Positions 12,383 to 27,211 of a DNA stretch of 64,000 nt are shown here, one piece after another. The stretch is from Eledone cirrhosa (Eukaryota; Mollusca; Cephalopoda; Octopoda; Eledonidae), in NCBI GenBank assembly GCA_964016885.1, contig OZ024741.1:410845464-410909463 (forward strand), given 5' to 3'. Position 1 is the first letter of the stretch. Each line of letters starts with the position of its first letter. Made by a program: the position numbers and the translations under genes. Below the pieces are notes generated by a model. It had not been told where the DNA came from. It saw only the letters and a program-made list of their open reading frames with translations, and searched no databases.

Positions 12383-15300
12383 ATATTTTGTTCTATATCC
12401 TATGTGTTATACGTATTTCCTACTGTTATATTATATTGTTCTATATCCTCTGTCCTACTGTTATATTATATTGTTCTATATCCTCTGTATTATACCTATA
12501 TCCTACTGTTATATTATATTGTTCTATATCCTCTGTGTTATACGTATGTCCTACTGTTATATAATTTTGTCCTATATCCTCTGTTTTATACGTATGTCCT
12601 ACTGTTATATTATATCGTTCTATATCCTCTGTTATACCTATGTCCTACTGTTATATTATATTGTTCTATATCCTCTGTGTTATACGTATGTCCTACTGTT
12701 ATATTATATTGTTCTATATCCTCTGTGTTATAGGTATGTCCTACTTTTATATTATATTGTTCTATATTATCTGTGTTATACGTATGTACGACTGTTATAT
12801 TATATTGTTCTGTATCCTCTGTTATACCTATGTCCTACTGTTATATTATATTGTTCTATATCCTATGTGTTATAAGTATGTACTACTGTTATATTATATT
12901 GTTCTATATCCTCTCTTATACCTATGTCCTACTGTTATATTATATTGTTCTATATCCTCTGTTATACATATGTCCTAATGTATTATATTATTCTATATCC
13001 TCTGTGTTATACGTATCTCCTACTGTTATATTATATCGTTCTATATCCTGTTATACCTATGTCCTACTGTTATATTATATTGTTCTATATCCTCTGTGTT
13101 ATACGTATGTCTTACTGTTTTATTATATTGTTCTATATCCTCTGTGTTATACGTATGTCCTACTGTTATATTATATTGTTCTATATCCTCTGTGTTATAC
13201 GTATGTCTTACTGTTATATTATATTGTTCTATATCCTCTGTTATAACAATGACCTACTGTTACATTATATTGTTCTATATCCTCTGTGTTATACGTATGT
13301 CCTACTGTTATATAATATTGTCCTATATCCTCTGTTTTATACGTATGTCCTTCTGTTATATTAAATTGTTCTATACCCTCTGTGTTATACCTATGTCCTA
13401 CTGTTATATTATACTCTTCTATATCATCTGTGTTATACGTATGTCCTACCGTTATATTATATTGTCCTATATCCTGTTTTATACGTGTGTCCTACTTTTA
13501 TATTAAACTGTTCTATATCCTCTGTGCTATACCCATCTTCTACTGATATATTATACTCTTCTATAACCTCTGTGTTATTCGTATGTCCTACTGTTATATT
13601 ATATTGTTCGATATCCTCTGTTATACCTATGACCTACTGTTATATTATATTGTTCTATATCCTCTGTTATACCAATGTCCTACTGTTATATTATATTGTT
13701 CTATATCCTCTGTGTTATACGCATGTCTTACTGTTATATTATATTGTTCTATATCCTCTGTGTTATACCTATGTCCTACTCTTATATTATGTTTCTATAT
13801 CCTCTGTGTTATACGTATGTCCTACTGTTATATTAAATTGTTCTATATCCTCTGTGTTATACGTATGTCCTACTGTTATATTACATTGTTCTTTATCCTC
13901 TGTGTTATACGTATGTCCTACCGTTATATTATATTGTCCTATATCCTGTTTTATACGCATGTCTTACTGTTATATTAAATTGTTCTATATCCTCTGTGTT
14001 ATACGTATGTCCTACTGTCATATTATATCGTTGTATATCCTCTGTGTTATACGTATGTCCTGCTCTTATATGTTACTATATCCACTGTGTTATACCTATG
14101 TCATACAGTTTTATTATATTATTTTCTATCCTCTGTTTTATACCTATATCCTACTGTTATATTACATTATTCTATATCCTCTGTGTTACACGTATGTCCT
14201 TCTGTTATATTATATTGTTCTATATCTTCTGTGTTATACCTACGTCCTACTGTTATATTATATTCTTCTATATCCTCTGTGTTATACGTATCTCCTACTG
14301 TTATATTATATTGTTGTATATCCTCTGTTATACGTATGTCCTACTGTTATAATATATTGTTCTATATCCTCTGTGTTATACGTATGTCCTTCTGTTATAT
14401 TATATTGTTCTATATCCTCTCTGTTATACGTATGTCCTACTGTTATATTATATTGTTCGATATCCTCTGTGTTATACGTATCTCCTACTGTTATATTATA
14501 TTGTTCTATATCCTCTGTTATACCTATGTCCTACTGTTATATTATATTGTTCTAAATCCTCTGTGTTATACGTATGTCCTTCTGTTATATTATATTGTTC
14601 TATATCCTCTGTGTTATGCGTATGTCCTACTGTTATATTATATTGTTCTATATCCTGTTAATCCTATGTCCTACTGTTATATTATATTGTTCTATATCCT
14701 CTGTTATACCTATGTCCTACTGTTATAATATATTGTTCTATATCCTCTGTGTTATACGTATGCCTACTGTTATATTATATTGTTCTATATCCCCTGTGTT
14801 ATACCTATGTCCTACTGTTATATTATATTGTTCTATATCCTCTGTGTTATACGTATGTCCTTCTGATATATTATATTGTTCTATATCCTCTCTGTTATAC
14901 GTATGTCCTTCTGTTATATTATATTGTGCTATATCCTCTGTGTTATACTATCTCCTACTGTTATATTATATTGTTCTATATCCTCTGTGTTATACGTATG
15001 TCTTACTGTTATATTATATTGTTCCATATTCTCTGTGTTATACGTATGTACTACTGTTATATTATATTGTTCTATATCCTCTGTGTTATACCTATGACCT
15101 ACTGTTATATTATACTGTTCTATATCATCTGTGTTATACGTATGTCCTACCGTTATATTATATTGTCCTATATCCTGTTTTATACGTGTGTCCTACTGTT
15201 ATATTTCACTGTTCTATATCCTCTGTGCTATACCTATCTTCTACTGATATATTATACTCTTCTATAACCTCTGTGTTATTCGTATGTCCTACTGTTATAT

Positions 15301-15667
15301 TATATTGTTCGATATCCTCTGTTATACCTATGACCTACTGTTATATTATATTGTTCTATATCCTCTGTTATACCAATGTCCTACTGTTATATTATATTGT
15401 TCTATATCCTCTGTGTTATACGCATGTCTTACTGTTATATTATATTGTTCTATATCCTCTGTGTTATACCTATGTCCTACTCTTATATTATGTTTCTATA
15501 TCCTCTGTGTTATACGTATGTCCTACTGTTATATTAAATTGTTCTATATCCTCTGTGTTATACGTATGTCCTACTCATATATTATATGTTACTATATCGT
15601 CTGTGTTATACCTATGTCATACAGTTTTATTATATTATTTTCTATCCTCTGTTTTATACCTATATCC
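12383..15667 (+). repeat. Diverged satellite zone between blocks A and B
   Basis: All satellite. It contains another 35-bp truncated monomer (12,436), a stretch aligning with 1,900-4,400 at an offset near 10,756, and an internal near-duplication of about 1.7 kb (the CTATAACCTCTGTG monomer at about 13,561 matches that at about 15,262). Oddities are a shortened monomer with TCTTATATGTTACTATATCC around 14,063-14,080 and a monomer missing one base, TTATACTATCTCC, at about 14,943. The right edge is where identity to block B starts. Confidence 0.78.
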
Positions 15668-17215
15668 TACTGTTATATTACATTATTCTATATCCTCTGT
15701 GTTATACGTATGTCCTACTGTTATATTATATTGTTCTATATCTTCTGTGTTATACCTATGTCCTACTGTTATATTAAATTGTTCTATATCCTCTGTTATA
15801 ACTATGTCCTACTGTTATATTTTATTGTTCTATATCCTCTGTGTTATACGCATGTCTTACTGTTATATTATATTGTTCTATATCCTCTGTGTTATACGTT
15901 TGTCCTACTGTTATATTATATTGTTCTATATCCTGTGTGTTATACGTATGTCCTACTGTTATATTATATTGTTCTATATCCTCTGTGTTATATGTACGTC
16001 CTACTGTTATATTATATTGTTCTATATCCTCTGTTATACCTATGTCCTACTGTTATATTATATTCTTCTATATCCTCTGTGTTATACGTATCTCCTACAG
16101 TTATATTATATTGTTGTATATCCTCTGTTATACGTATGTCCTACTGTTATATTATATTGTTCTATATCCTCTGTGTTATACGTATGTCCTTCTGTTATAT
16201 TATATTGTTCTATATCCTCTCTGTTATACGTATGTCCTACTGTTATATTATATTGTACGATATCCTCTGTGTTATACGTATCTCCTACTGCTATATTATA
16301 TTGTTCTATATCCTCTGTTATACCTATGTCCTACTGTTATATTATATTGTTCTATATCCTCTGTGTTATACGTATGTCCTTCTGTTATATTATATTGTTC
16401 TATATCCTCTGTGTTATGCGTATGTCCTACTGTTATATTATATTGTCCTATATCCTGTTTTATACGTATGTCCTACTGTTATATTAAATTGTTCTATATC
16501 CTCTGTGTTATACCTATGTTCTACTGTTATATAATATTGTCCTATATCCTCTGTTTTATACGTATGTCCTACTGTTATATTATATTGTTCTATATCCTCT
16601 GTTATACGTATGTCCTACTGTTATATTATATTGTCTATATCCTCTGTGTTATACGTATCTCCTACTGTTATATTATATTGTTCTATATCCTCTGTTATAC
16701 CTATGTCCTACTGTTATATTATATTGTTCTATATCCTGTGTTATACGTATGTCCTTCTGTTATATTATATTGTTTTATATCCTCTCTGTTATACGTATGT
16801 CCTAATGTTATACGATATTGTTCTATATCCTGTTTTATACGTATGTCCTACTGTTATATTATATCGTTGTATATCCTCTGTGTTATACGTATGTCCTACT
16901 GTTATATTATATCGTTGTATATCCTCTGTGTTATACGTATGTCCTACTCTTATATTATATGTTTCTATATCCTCTGTGTTATACCTATGTCCTACTGTAA
17001 TATGATATTGTTCTATATCCTCTGTTATACCTATGTCCTACTGTTATATTATATTGTTATATATCCTCTGTTATACCTATGTCCTACTGTTATAATATAT
17101 TGTTCTATATCCTCAGTGTTATACGTATGCCTACTGTTATATTATATTGTTCTATATCTTCTGTGTTATACGTATGTCCTACTGTTATATTATCTTTTCC
17201 TATATCCTCTGTTAT
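15668..17215 (+). repeat. Duplicated block B, copy 2
   Basis: Copy of 8,275-9,822. The 5' flank differs only by TATATCC against TATGTCC in the joining monomer, and the 3' end diverges at TATACCTATGTC here against TATACGTATGTC in copy 1. A further related but less exact copy lies inside each 4,070-bp unit to the right (for example 16,610 with 40,097, offset 23,487, and with 44,167). Confidence 0.9.
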
Positions 17216-17813
17216 ACCTATGTCTTACTGTTATATTATATTGTTCTATATCCTCTGTTATACCTATGTCCTACTGTTATAATATATGGTTCTATATCCT
17301 CTGTGTTATACGTATGCCTACTGTTATATTATATTGTTCTATATCCTCTGTGTTATTCGTATGTCCTACTGTTATATTATATCGTTGTATATCCTCTGTG
17401 TTATTCGTATGTCCTACTGTTATATTATATCGTTGTATATCCTCTGTGTTATACGTATGTCCTACTCTTATATTATATGTTTCTATATCCTCTGTGTTAT
17501 ACCTATGTCATACTGTTTTATTATATTATTTTCTATCCTCTCTTTTATACCTATGTCCTGCTGTTATAATATTTTGTTCTATATCCTATGTGTTATACGT
17601 ATTTCCTACTGTTATATATTGTTCTATATCCTCTGTCCTACTGTTATATTATATTGTTCTATATCCTCTGTGTTATACCTATATCCTACTCTTATATTAT
17701 ATTGTTCTATATCTTCTGTGTTATACGTATGTCCTACTGTTATATAATTTTGTCCTATATCCTCTGTTTTATACGTATGTCCTACTGTTATATTAAATTG
17801 ATCTATATCCTCT

Positions 17814-19374
17814 GTGTTATACCTATGTCCTACTGTTATATTATACTGTTCTCTATCCTCTGTGTTATTCGTATGTCCTACTGTTATATTATATCGTTCT
17901 ATATCCTCTGTTATACCTATGTCCTACTGTTATATTATATTGTTCTATATCCTCTGTGTTATACGTATGTCCTACTGTTATATTATATTGTTCTATATCC
18001 TCTGTGTTATACGTATGTCCTACTGTTATATTATATTGTTCTATATTATCTGTGTTATATGTATGTACTACTGTTATATTATATTGTTCTATATCCTCTG
18101 TTATACCTATGTCCTACTGTTATATTATATTGTTCTATATCCTATGTGTTATACGTATGTACTACTGTTATATTATATTGTTCTATATCCTCTGTTATAC
18201 CTATGTCCTACTGTTATATTATATTGTTCTATATCCTCTGTTATACATATGTCCTAATGTATTATATTATTCTATATCCTCTGTGTTATATGTATCTCCT
18301 ACTGTCATATTATATTGTTCTATATCCTCTGTGTTATACGTATATCCTACTGTTATATTATATTGTTCTATATCCTCTGTGTTATACCTATGTCCTACTG
18401 TTATATTATACTGTTCTATATCTTCTGTCTTATTCGTATGTCCTACTGTTATATTATATCGTTCTATATCCTGTTATACCTATGTCCTACTGTTATATTA
18501 TATTGTTCTATATCCTCTGGGTTATACGTATGTCTTACTGTTATATTATATTGTTCTATATCCTCTGTGTTATACGTATGTCCTACTGTTATATTATATT
18601 GTTCTATATCCTCTGTGTTATACGTATGTCTTACTGTTATATTATATTGTTCCATATTCTCTGTGTTATACGTATGTACTACTGTTATATTATATTGTTC
18701 TATATCCTCTGTTATAACAATGTCCTACTGTTATATTATATTGTTCTATATCCTCTGTGTTATACGTATTTCCTACTGTTATATAATATTGTCCTATATC
18801 CTCTGTTTTATACGTATGTCCTACTGTTATATTAAATTGTTCTATATCCTCTGTGTTATACCTATGTCCTACTGTTATATTATACTGTTCTATATCATCT
18901 GTGTTATACGTATGTCCTACCGTTATATTATATTGTCCTATATGCTGTTTTATACGTGTGTCCTACTGTTATATTAAACCGTTCTATATCCTCTGTGCTA
19001 TACCTATCTTCTACTGATATATTATACTCTTCTATAACCTCTGTGTTATTCGTATGTCCTACAGTTATATTATATTGTTCGATATCCTCTGTTATACCTA
19101 TGACCTACTGTTATATTATATTGTTCTATATCCTCTGTTATACCTATGTCCTACAGTTATATTATATTGTTCTAAATCCTCTGTGTTATACGCATGTCTT
19201 ACTGTTATATTATATTGTTCTATATCCTCTGTGTTATACCTATATCCTACTCTTATATTATATTGTTCTATATCTTCTGTGTTATACGTATGTCCTACTG
19301 TTATATAATTTTGTCCTATATCCTCTGTTTTATACGTATGTCCTACTGTTATATTAAATTGATCTATATCCTCT
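17814..19374 (+). repeat. 1,561-bp sub-repeat inside P and QR
   Basis: A monomer with ATACTGTTCTCTATCC followed by a TTATTCGTATG monomer marks a repeat point. It falls at about 17,814, 19,375, 22,534, 24,095, 25,168, 26,728, 27,797, 29,358, 32,519, 34,080, 37,341, 41,411, 45,377 and 46,550, with older examples near 2,107 and 49,897. Spacings of 1,560-1,561 recur four more times (22,534-24,095, 25,168-26,728, 27,797-29,358, 32,519-34,080). This gives a third level: monomer, ~1.56-kb sub-repeat, then 2.63 and 4.72-kb units. Confidence 0.85.
18459..18502 (+). repeat. Exemplar 44-bp monomer
   Basis: Here CCTCTGTGTTATAC is shortened to CCTGTTATAC, four bases less than the L form. The same 44-bp form recurs at equivalent places of the 17-34 kb higher-order units (for example near 20,030, 23,190, 28,450 and 30,010) and near 45,640, always after a monomer reading CTTATTCGTATG. 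It is a positional marker of that unit type and not a random slip. Confidence 0.9.
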
Positions 19375-22300
19375 GTGTTATACCTATGTCCTACTGTTAT
19401 ATTATACTGTTCTCTATCCTCTGTGTTATTCGTATGTCCTACTGTTATATTATATCGTTCTATATCCTCTGTTATACCTATGTCCTACTGTTATATTATA
19501 TTGTTCTATATCCTCTGTGTTATACGTATGTCCTACTGTTATATTATATTGTTCTATATCCTCTGTGTTATACGTATGTCCTACTGTTATATTATATTGT
19601 TCTATATTATCTGTGTTATATGTATGTACTACTGTTATATTATATTGTTCTATATCCTGTTATACCTATGTCCTACTGTTATATTTTATTGTTCTATATC
19701 CTATGTGTTATACGTATGTACTACTGTTATATTATATTGTTCTATATCCTCTGTTATACCTATGTCCTACTGTTATATTATATTGTTCTATATCCTCTGT
19801 TATACATATGTCCTAATGTATTATATTATTCTATATCCTTTGTGTTATATGTATCTCCTACTGTTATATTATATTGTTCTATATCCTCTGTGTTATACCT
19901 ATATCCTACTGTTATATTATATTGTTCTATATCCTCTGTGATATACCTATGTCCTACTGTTATATTATACTGTTCTATATCTTCTGTCTTATTCGTATGT
20001 CCTACTGTTATATTATATCGTTCTATATCCTGTTATACCTATGTCCTACTGTTATATTATATTGTTCTATATCCTCTGGGTTATACGTATGTCTTACTGT
20101 TATATTATATTGTTCTATATCCTCTGTGTTATACGTATGTCCTACTGTTATATTATATTGTTCTATATCCTCTGTGTTATACGTATGTCTTACTGTTATA
20201 TTATATTGTTCCATATTCTCTGTGTTATACGTATGTACTACTGTTATATTATATTGTTCTATATCCTCTGTTATAACAATGTCCTACTGTTATATTATAT
20301 TGTTCTATATCCTCTGTGTTATACGTATTTCCTACTGTTATATAATATTGTCCTATATCCTCTGTTTTATACGTATGTCCTACTGTTATATTAAATTGTT
20401 CTATATCCTCTGTGTTATACCTATGTCCTACTGTTATATTATACTGTTCTATATCATCTGTGTTATACGTATGTCCTACCGTTATATTATATTGTCCTAT
20501 ATCCTGTTTTATACGTGTGTCCTACTGTTATATTAAACCGTTCTATATCCTCTGTGCTATACCTATCTTCTACTGATATATTATACTCTTCTATAACCTC
20601 TGTGTTATTCGTATGTCCTACTGTTATATTATATTGTTCGATATCCTCTGGTATACCTATGACCTACTGTTATATTATATTGTTCTATATCCTCTGTTAT
20701 ACCTATGTCCTACTGTTATATTATATTGTTCTATATCCTCTGTGTTATACGCATGTCTTACTGTTATATTATATTGTTCTATATCCTGTGTTATACCTAT
20801 GTCCTACTCTTATATTATGTTTCTATATCCTCTATGTTATACGTATGTCCTACTGTTATATTATATCGTTGTATATCCTCCGTGTTATACGTATGTCCTA
20901 CTCTTATATTATATGTTACTATATCCTCTGTGTTATACCTATGTCATACAGTTTTATTATATTATTTTCTATCCTGTTTTATACGTATCTCCTACTGTTA
21001 TATTATATTGTTGTATATCTTCTGTGTTATACCTATGTCCTACTGTTATATTATATTGTTCTATATCCTCTGTTATAACTATGTCCTACTGTTATATTAT
21101 ATTGTTCTATATTCTCTGTTATAACTATGTCCTACTGTTATATTATATTGTTCTATATCCTCTGTTTTTCGCATGTCTTACTGTTATATTATATTGTTCT
21201 ATATCCTCTGTGTTATACGTCTGTCCTAATGTTATATTATATTGTTCTATATCCTGTGTGTTATACGTATGTCCTACTGTTATATTATATTGTTCTATAT
21301 CCTCTGTTATACCTATGTCCTACTGTTATATTATATTGTTCTATATCCTCTGTGTTATACGTATCTCCTACTGTTATATTATATTGTTGTATATCCTCTG
21401 TTATACGTATGTGCTACTGTTATATTATATTTTTCTATATCCTCTGTGTTATACGTATGTCCTTCTGTTATATTATATTGTTCTATATCCTCTCTGTTAT
21501 ACGTATGTCCTACTGTTATATTATATTGTTCTATATCCTCTGTTATACCTATGTCCTACTGTTATATTATATTGTTCTATATCATCTGTGTTATACGTAT
21601 GTCCTTCTGTTATATTATATTGTTCTATATCCTCTCTGTTATGCGTATGTCCTTCTGTTATATTATATTGTTCTATATCCTCTGTTATGCGTATGTCCTA
21701 CTGTTATATTATATTGTCCTATATCCTGTTTTATACGTATGTCCTACTGTTATATTAAATTGTTCTATATCCTCTGTGTTATACCTATGTTCTACTGTTA
21801 TATTATACTCTTCTATATCCTCTGTGTTACACGTATGTCCTACTGTTATATTATATCGTTGTATATCCTCTGTGTTATACGTATGTCCTACTCTTATATT
21901 ATATTGTTCTATATCCTCTGTGTTATACGTATGTCCTACTGTTATATTATATTGTTCTATATCCTCTGTGTTATACGTATGTCTTACTGTTATATTATAT
22001 TGTTCCATATTCTCTGTGTTATACGTATGTACTACTGTTATATTATATTGTTCTATATCCTCTGTTATAACAATGTCCTACTGTTATATTATATTGTTCT
22101 ATATCCTGTTTTATACGTGTGTCCTACTGTTATATTAAACCGTTCTATATCCTCTGTGCTATACCTATCTTCTACTGATATATTATACTCTTCTATAACC
22201 TCTGTGTTATTCGTATGTCCTACTGTTATATTATATTGTTCGATATCCTCTGTTATACCTATGACCTACTGTTATATTATATTGTTCTATATCCTCTGTT

Positions 22301-24578
22301 ATACCTATGTCCTACTGTTATATTATATTGTTCTATATCCTCTGTGTTATACGCATGTCTTACTGTTATATTATATTGTTCTATATCCTCTGTTATACCT
22401 ATATCCTACTCTTATATTATATTGTTCTATATCTTCTGTGTTATACGTATGTCCTACTGTTATATAATTTTGTCCTATATCCTCTGTTTTATACGTATGT
22501 CCTACTGTTATATTAAATTGATCTATATCCTCTGTGTTATACCTATGTCCTACTGTTATATTATACTGTTCTCTATCCTCTGTGTTATTCGTATGTCCTA
22601 CTGTTATATTATATCGTTCTATATCCTCTGTTATACCTATGTCCTACTGTTATATTATATTGTTCTATATCCTCTGTGTTATACGTATGTCCTACTGTTA
22701 TATTATATTGTTCTATATCCTCTGTGTTATACGTATGTCCTACTGTTATATTATATTGTTCTATATTATCTGTGTTATATGTATGTACTACTGTTATATT
22801 ATATTGTTCTATATCCTCTGTTATACCTATGTCCTACTTTTATATTTTATTGTTCTATATCCTATGTGTTATACGTATGTACTACTGTTATATTATATTG
22901 TTCTATATCCTCTGTTATACCTATGTCCTACTGTTATATTATATTGTTCTATATCCTCTGTTATACATATGTCCTAATGTATTATATTATTCTATATCCT
23001 CTGTGTTATATGTATCTCCTACTGTCATATTATATTGTTCTATATCCTCTGTGTTATACCTATATCCTACTGTTATATTATATTGTTCTATATCCTCTGT
23101 GTTATACCTATGTCCTACTGTTATATTATACTGTTCTATATCTTCTGTCTTATTCGTATGTCCTACTGTTATATTATATCGTTCTATATCCTGTTATACC
23201 TATGTCCTACTGTTATATTATATTGTTCTATATCCTCTGGGTTATACGTATGTCTTACTGTTATATTATATTGTTCTATATCCTCTGTGTTATACGTATG
23301 TCCTACTGTTATATTATATTGTTCTATATCCTCTGTGTTATACGTATGTCTTACTGTTATATTATATTGTTCCATATTCTCTGTGTTATACGTATGTACT
23401 ACTGTTATATTATATTGTTCTATATCCTCTGTTATAACAATGTCCTACTGTTATATTATATTGTTCTATATCCTCTGTGTTATACGTATTTCCTACTGTT
23501 ATATAATATTGTCCTATATCCTCTGTTTTATACGTATGTCCTACTGTTATATTAATTTGTTCTATATCCTCTGTGTTATACCTATGTCCTACTGTTATAT
23601 TATACTGTTCTATATCATCTGTGTTATACGTATGTCCTACCGTTATATTATATTGTCCTATATCCTGTTTTATACGTGTGTCCTACTGTTATATTAAACC
23701 GTTCTATATCCTCTGTGCTATACCTATCTTCTACTGATATATTATACTCTTCTATAACCTCTGTGTTATTCGTATGTCCTACTGTTATATTATATTGTTC
23801 GATATCCTCTGTTATACCTATGACCTACTGTTATATTATATTGTTCTATATCCTCTGTTATACCTATGTCCTACTGTTATATTATATTGTTCTATATCCT
23901 CTGTGTTATACGCATGTCTTACTGTTATATTATATTGTTCTATATCCTCTGTGTTATACCTATATCCTACTCTTATATTATATTGTTCTATATCTTCTGT
24001 GTTATACGTATGTCCTACTGTTATATAATTTTGTCCTATATCCTCTGTTTTATACGTATGTCCTACTGTTATATTAAATTGATCTATATCCTCTGTGTTA
24101 TACCTATGTCCTACTGTTATATTATACTGTTCTCTATCCTCTGTGTTATTCGTATGTCCTACTGTTATATTATATCGTTCTATATCCTCTGTTATACCTA
24201 TGTCCTACTGTTATATTATATTGTTCTATATCCTCTGTGTTATACGTATGTCCTACTGTTATATTATATTGTTCTATATCCTCTGTGTTATACGTATGTC
24301 CTACTGTTATATTATATTGTTCTATATTATCTGTGTTATATGTATGTACTACTGTTATATTATATTGTTCTATATCCTGTTATACCTATGTCCTACTGTT
24401 ATATTTTATTGTTCTATATCCTATGTGTTATACGTATGTACTACTGTTATATTATATTGTTCTATATCCTCTGTTATACCTATGTCCTACTGTTATATTA
24501 TATTGTTCTATATCCTCTGTTATACATATGTCCTAATGTATTATATTATTCTATATCCTCTGTGTTATATGTATCTCC

Positions 24579-27211
24579 TACTGTTATATTATATTGTTCT
24601 ATATCCTCTGTTATACCTATGTCCTACTGTTATAATATATGGTTCTATATCCTCTGTGTTATACGTATGCCTACTGTTATATTATATTGTTCTATATCCT
24701 CTGTGTTATTCGTATGTCCTACTGTTATATTATATCGTTGTATATCCTCTGTGTTATTCGTATGTCCTACTGTTATATTATATCGTTGTATATCCTCTGT
24801 GTTATACGTATGTCCTACTCTTATATTATATGTTTCTATATCCTCTGTGTTATACCTATGTCATACTGTTTTATTATATTATTTTCTATCCTCTCTTTTA
24901 TACCTATGTCCTGCTGTTATAATATTTTGTTCTATATCCTATGTGTTATACGTATTTCCTACTGTTATATATTGTTCTATATCCTCCCGTCCTACTGTTA
25001 TATTATATTGTTCTATATCCTCTGTGTTATACCTATATCCTACTCTTATATTATATTGTTCTATATCTTCTGTGTTATACGTATGTCCTACTGTTATATA
25101 ATTTTGTCCTATATCCTCTGTTTTATACGTATGTCCTACTGTTATATTAAATTGATCTATATCCTCTGTGTTATACCTATGTCCTACTGTTATATTATAC
25201 TGTTCTCTATCCTCTGTGTTATTCGTATGTCCTACTGTTATATTATATCGTTCTATATCCTCTGTTATACCTATGTCCTACTGTTATATTATATTGTTCT
25301 ATATCCTCTGTGTTATACGTATGTCCTACTGTTATATTATATTGTTCTATATCCTCTGTGTTATACGTATGTCCTACTGTTATATTATATTGTTCTATAT
25401 TATCTGTGTTATATGTATGTACTACTGTTATATTATATTGTTCTATATCCTCTGTTATACCTATGTCCTACTGTTATATTATATTGTTCTATATCCTATG
25501 TGTTATACGTATGTACTACTGTTATATTATATTGTTCTATATCCTCTGTTATGCCTATGTCCTACTGTTATATTATATTGTTCTATATCCTCTGTTATAC
25601 ATATGTCCTAATGTATTATATTATTCTATATCCTCTGTGTTATATGTATCTCCTACTGTCATATTATATTGTTCTATATCCTCTGTGTTATACGTATATC
25701 CTACTGTTATATTATATTGTTCTATATCCTCTGTGTTATACCTATGTCCTACTGTTATATTATACTGTTCTATATCTTCTGTCTTATTCGTATGTCCTAC
25801 TGTTATATGATATCGTTCTATATCCTGTTATACCTATGTCCTACTGTTATATTATATTGTTCTATATCCTCTGGGTTATACGTATGTCTTACTGTTATAT
25901 TATATTGTTCTATATCCTCTGTGTTATACGTATGTCCTACTGTTATATTATATTGTTCTATATCCTCTGTGTTATACGTATGTCTTACTGTTATATTATA
26001 TTGTTCCATATTCTCTGTGTTATACAATGTACTACTGTTATATTATATTGTTCTATATCCTCTGTTATAACAATGTCCTACTGTTATATTATATTGTTCT
26101 ATATCCTCTGTGTTATACGTATTTCCTACTGTTATATAATATTGTCCTATATCCTCTGTTTTATACGTATGTCCTACTGTTATATTAAATTGTTCTATAT
26201 CCTCTGTGTTATACCTATGTCCTACTGTTATATTATACTGTTCTATATCATCTGTGTTATACGTATGTCCTACCGTTATATTATATTGTCCTATATCCTG
26301 TTTTATACGTGTGTCCTACTGTTATATTAAACCGTTCTATATCCTCTGTGCTATACCTATCTTCTACTGATATATTATACTCTTCTATAACCTCTGTGTT
26401 ATTCGTATGTCCTACTGTTATATTATATTGTTCGATATCCTCTGTTATACCTATGACCTACTGTTATATTATATTGTTCTATATCCTCTGTTATACCTAT
26501 GTCCTACAGTTATATTATATTGTTCTATATCCTCTGTGTTATACGCATGTCTTACTGTTATATTATATTGTTCTATATCCTCTGTGTTATACCTATATCC
26601 TACTCTTATATTATATTGTTCTATATCTTCTGTGTTATACGTATGTCCTACTGTTATATAATTTTGTCCTATATCCTCTGTTTTATACGTATGTCCTACT
26701 GTTATATTAAATTGATCTATATCCTCTGTGTTATACCTATGTCCTACTGTTATATTATACTGTTCTCTATCCTCTGTGTTATTCGTATGTCCTACTGTTA
26801 TATTATATCGTTCTATATCCTCTGTTATACCTATGTCCTACTGTTATATTATATTGTTCTATATCCTCTGTGTTATACGTATGTCCTACTGTTATATTAT
26901 ATTGTTCTATATCCTCTGTGTTATACGTATGTCCTACTGTTATATTATATTGTTCTATATTATCTGTGTTATATGTATGTACTACTGTTATATTATATTG
27001 TTCTATATCCTGTTATACCTATGTCCTACCGTTATATTTTATTGTTCTATATCCTATGTGTTATACGTATGTACTACTGTTATATTATATTGTTCTATAT
27101 CCTCTGTTATACCTATGTCCTACTGTTATATTATATTGTTCTATATCCTCTGTTATACATATGTCCTAATGTATTATATTATTCTATATCCTCTGTGTTA
27201 TATGTATCTCC
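24579..27211 (+). repeat. Extra P unit, 2,633 bp
   Basis: A stand-alone copy of P lying between the two 7.35-kb superunits. It matches 17,226-19,858 at offset 7,353-7,354 and the following P at offset 2,629-2,633, so 24,579-29,841 is a tandem P-P pair. Private changes here include CCTCCCGTCC at 24,984, TTATGCCTATG near 25,550 and a two-base loss giving TTATACAATGTAC near 26,022. Gain of this P fits unequal exchange in the shared 3' part of P and QR. Confidence 0.88.

Larger units (their letters stand above)
17226..24578 (+). repeat. 7,353-bp superunit P+QR, copy 1
   Basis: A composite unit: P (17,226-19,858, 2,633 bp) followed by QR (19,859-24,578, 4,720 bp). It recurs at 27,212-34,563 with an offset of 9,986 falling to 9,983 and then rising to 9,985 after small indels. 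P starts with a monomer reading ATATATGGTTC (near 17,284), seen elsewhere only at about 24,637, 27,270 and 44,839. The last ~2.2 kb of QR (about 22,400-24,578) matches the last ~2.2 kb of P at a constant offset of 4,720, which would allow misaligned exchange between them. No gene is present. Confidence 0.88.

Noticed and set aside
21165..21175. CTGTTTTTCGCATG as a candidate non-satellite join (also near 31,148, 35,824 and 48,057)
   Set aside because: It aligns to the ordinary CTGTGTTATACGCATG monomer with a short deletion, and its recurrence follows QR-type unit duplication.
21709..22008. Minus-strand open frames of 63-99 codons (repeat EQYNITVGHTYNTEDI)
   Set aside because: They are the one minus frame of the 48-bp monomer that lacks stops. 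They occur only where several 48-bp copies follow each other and end at shorter monomers.
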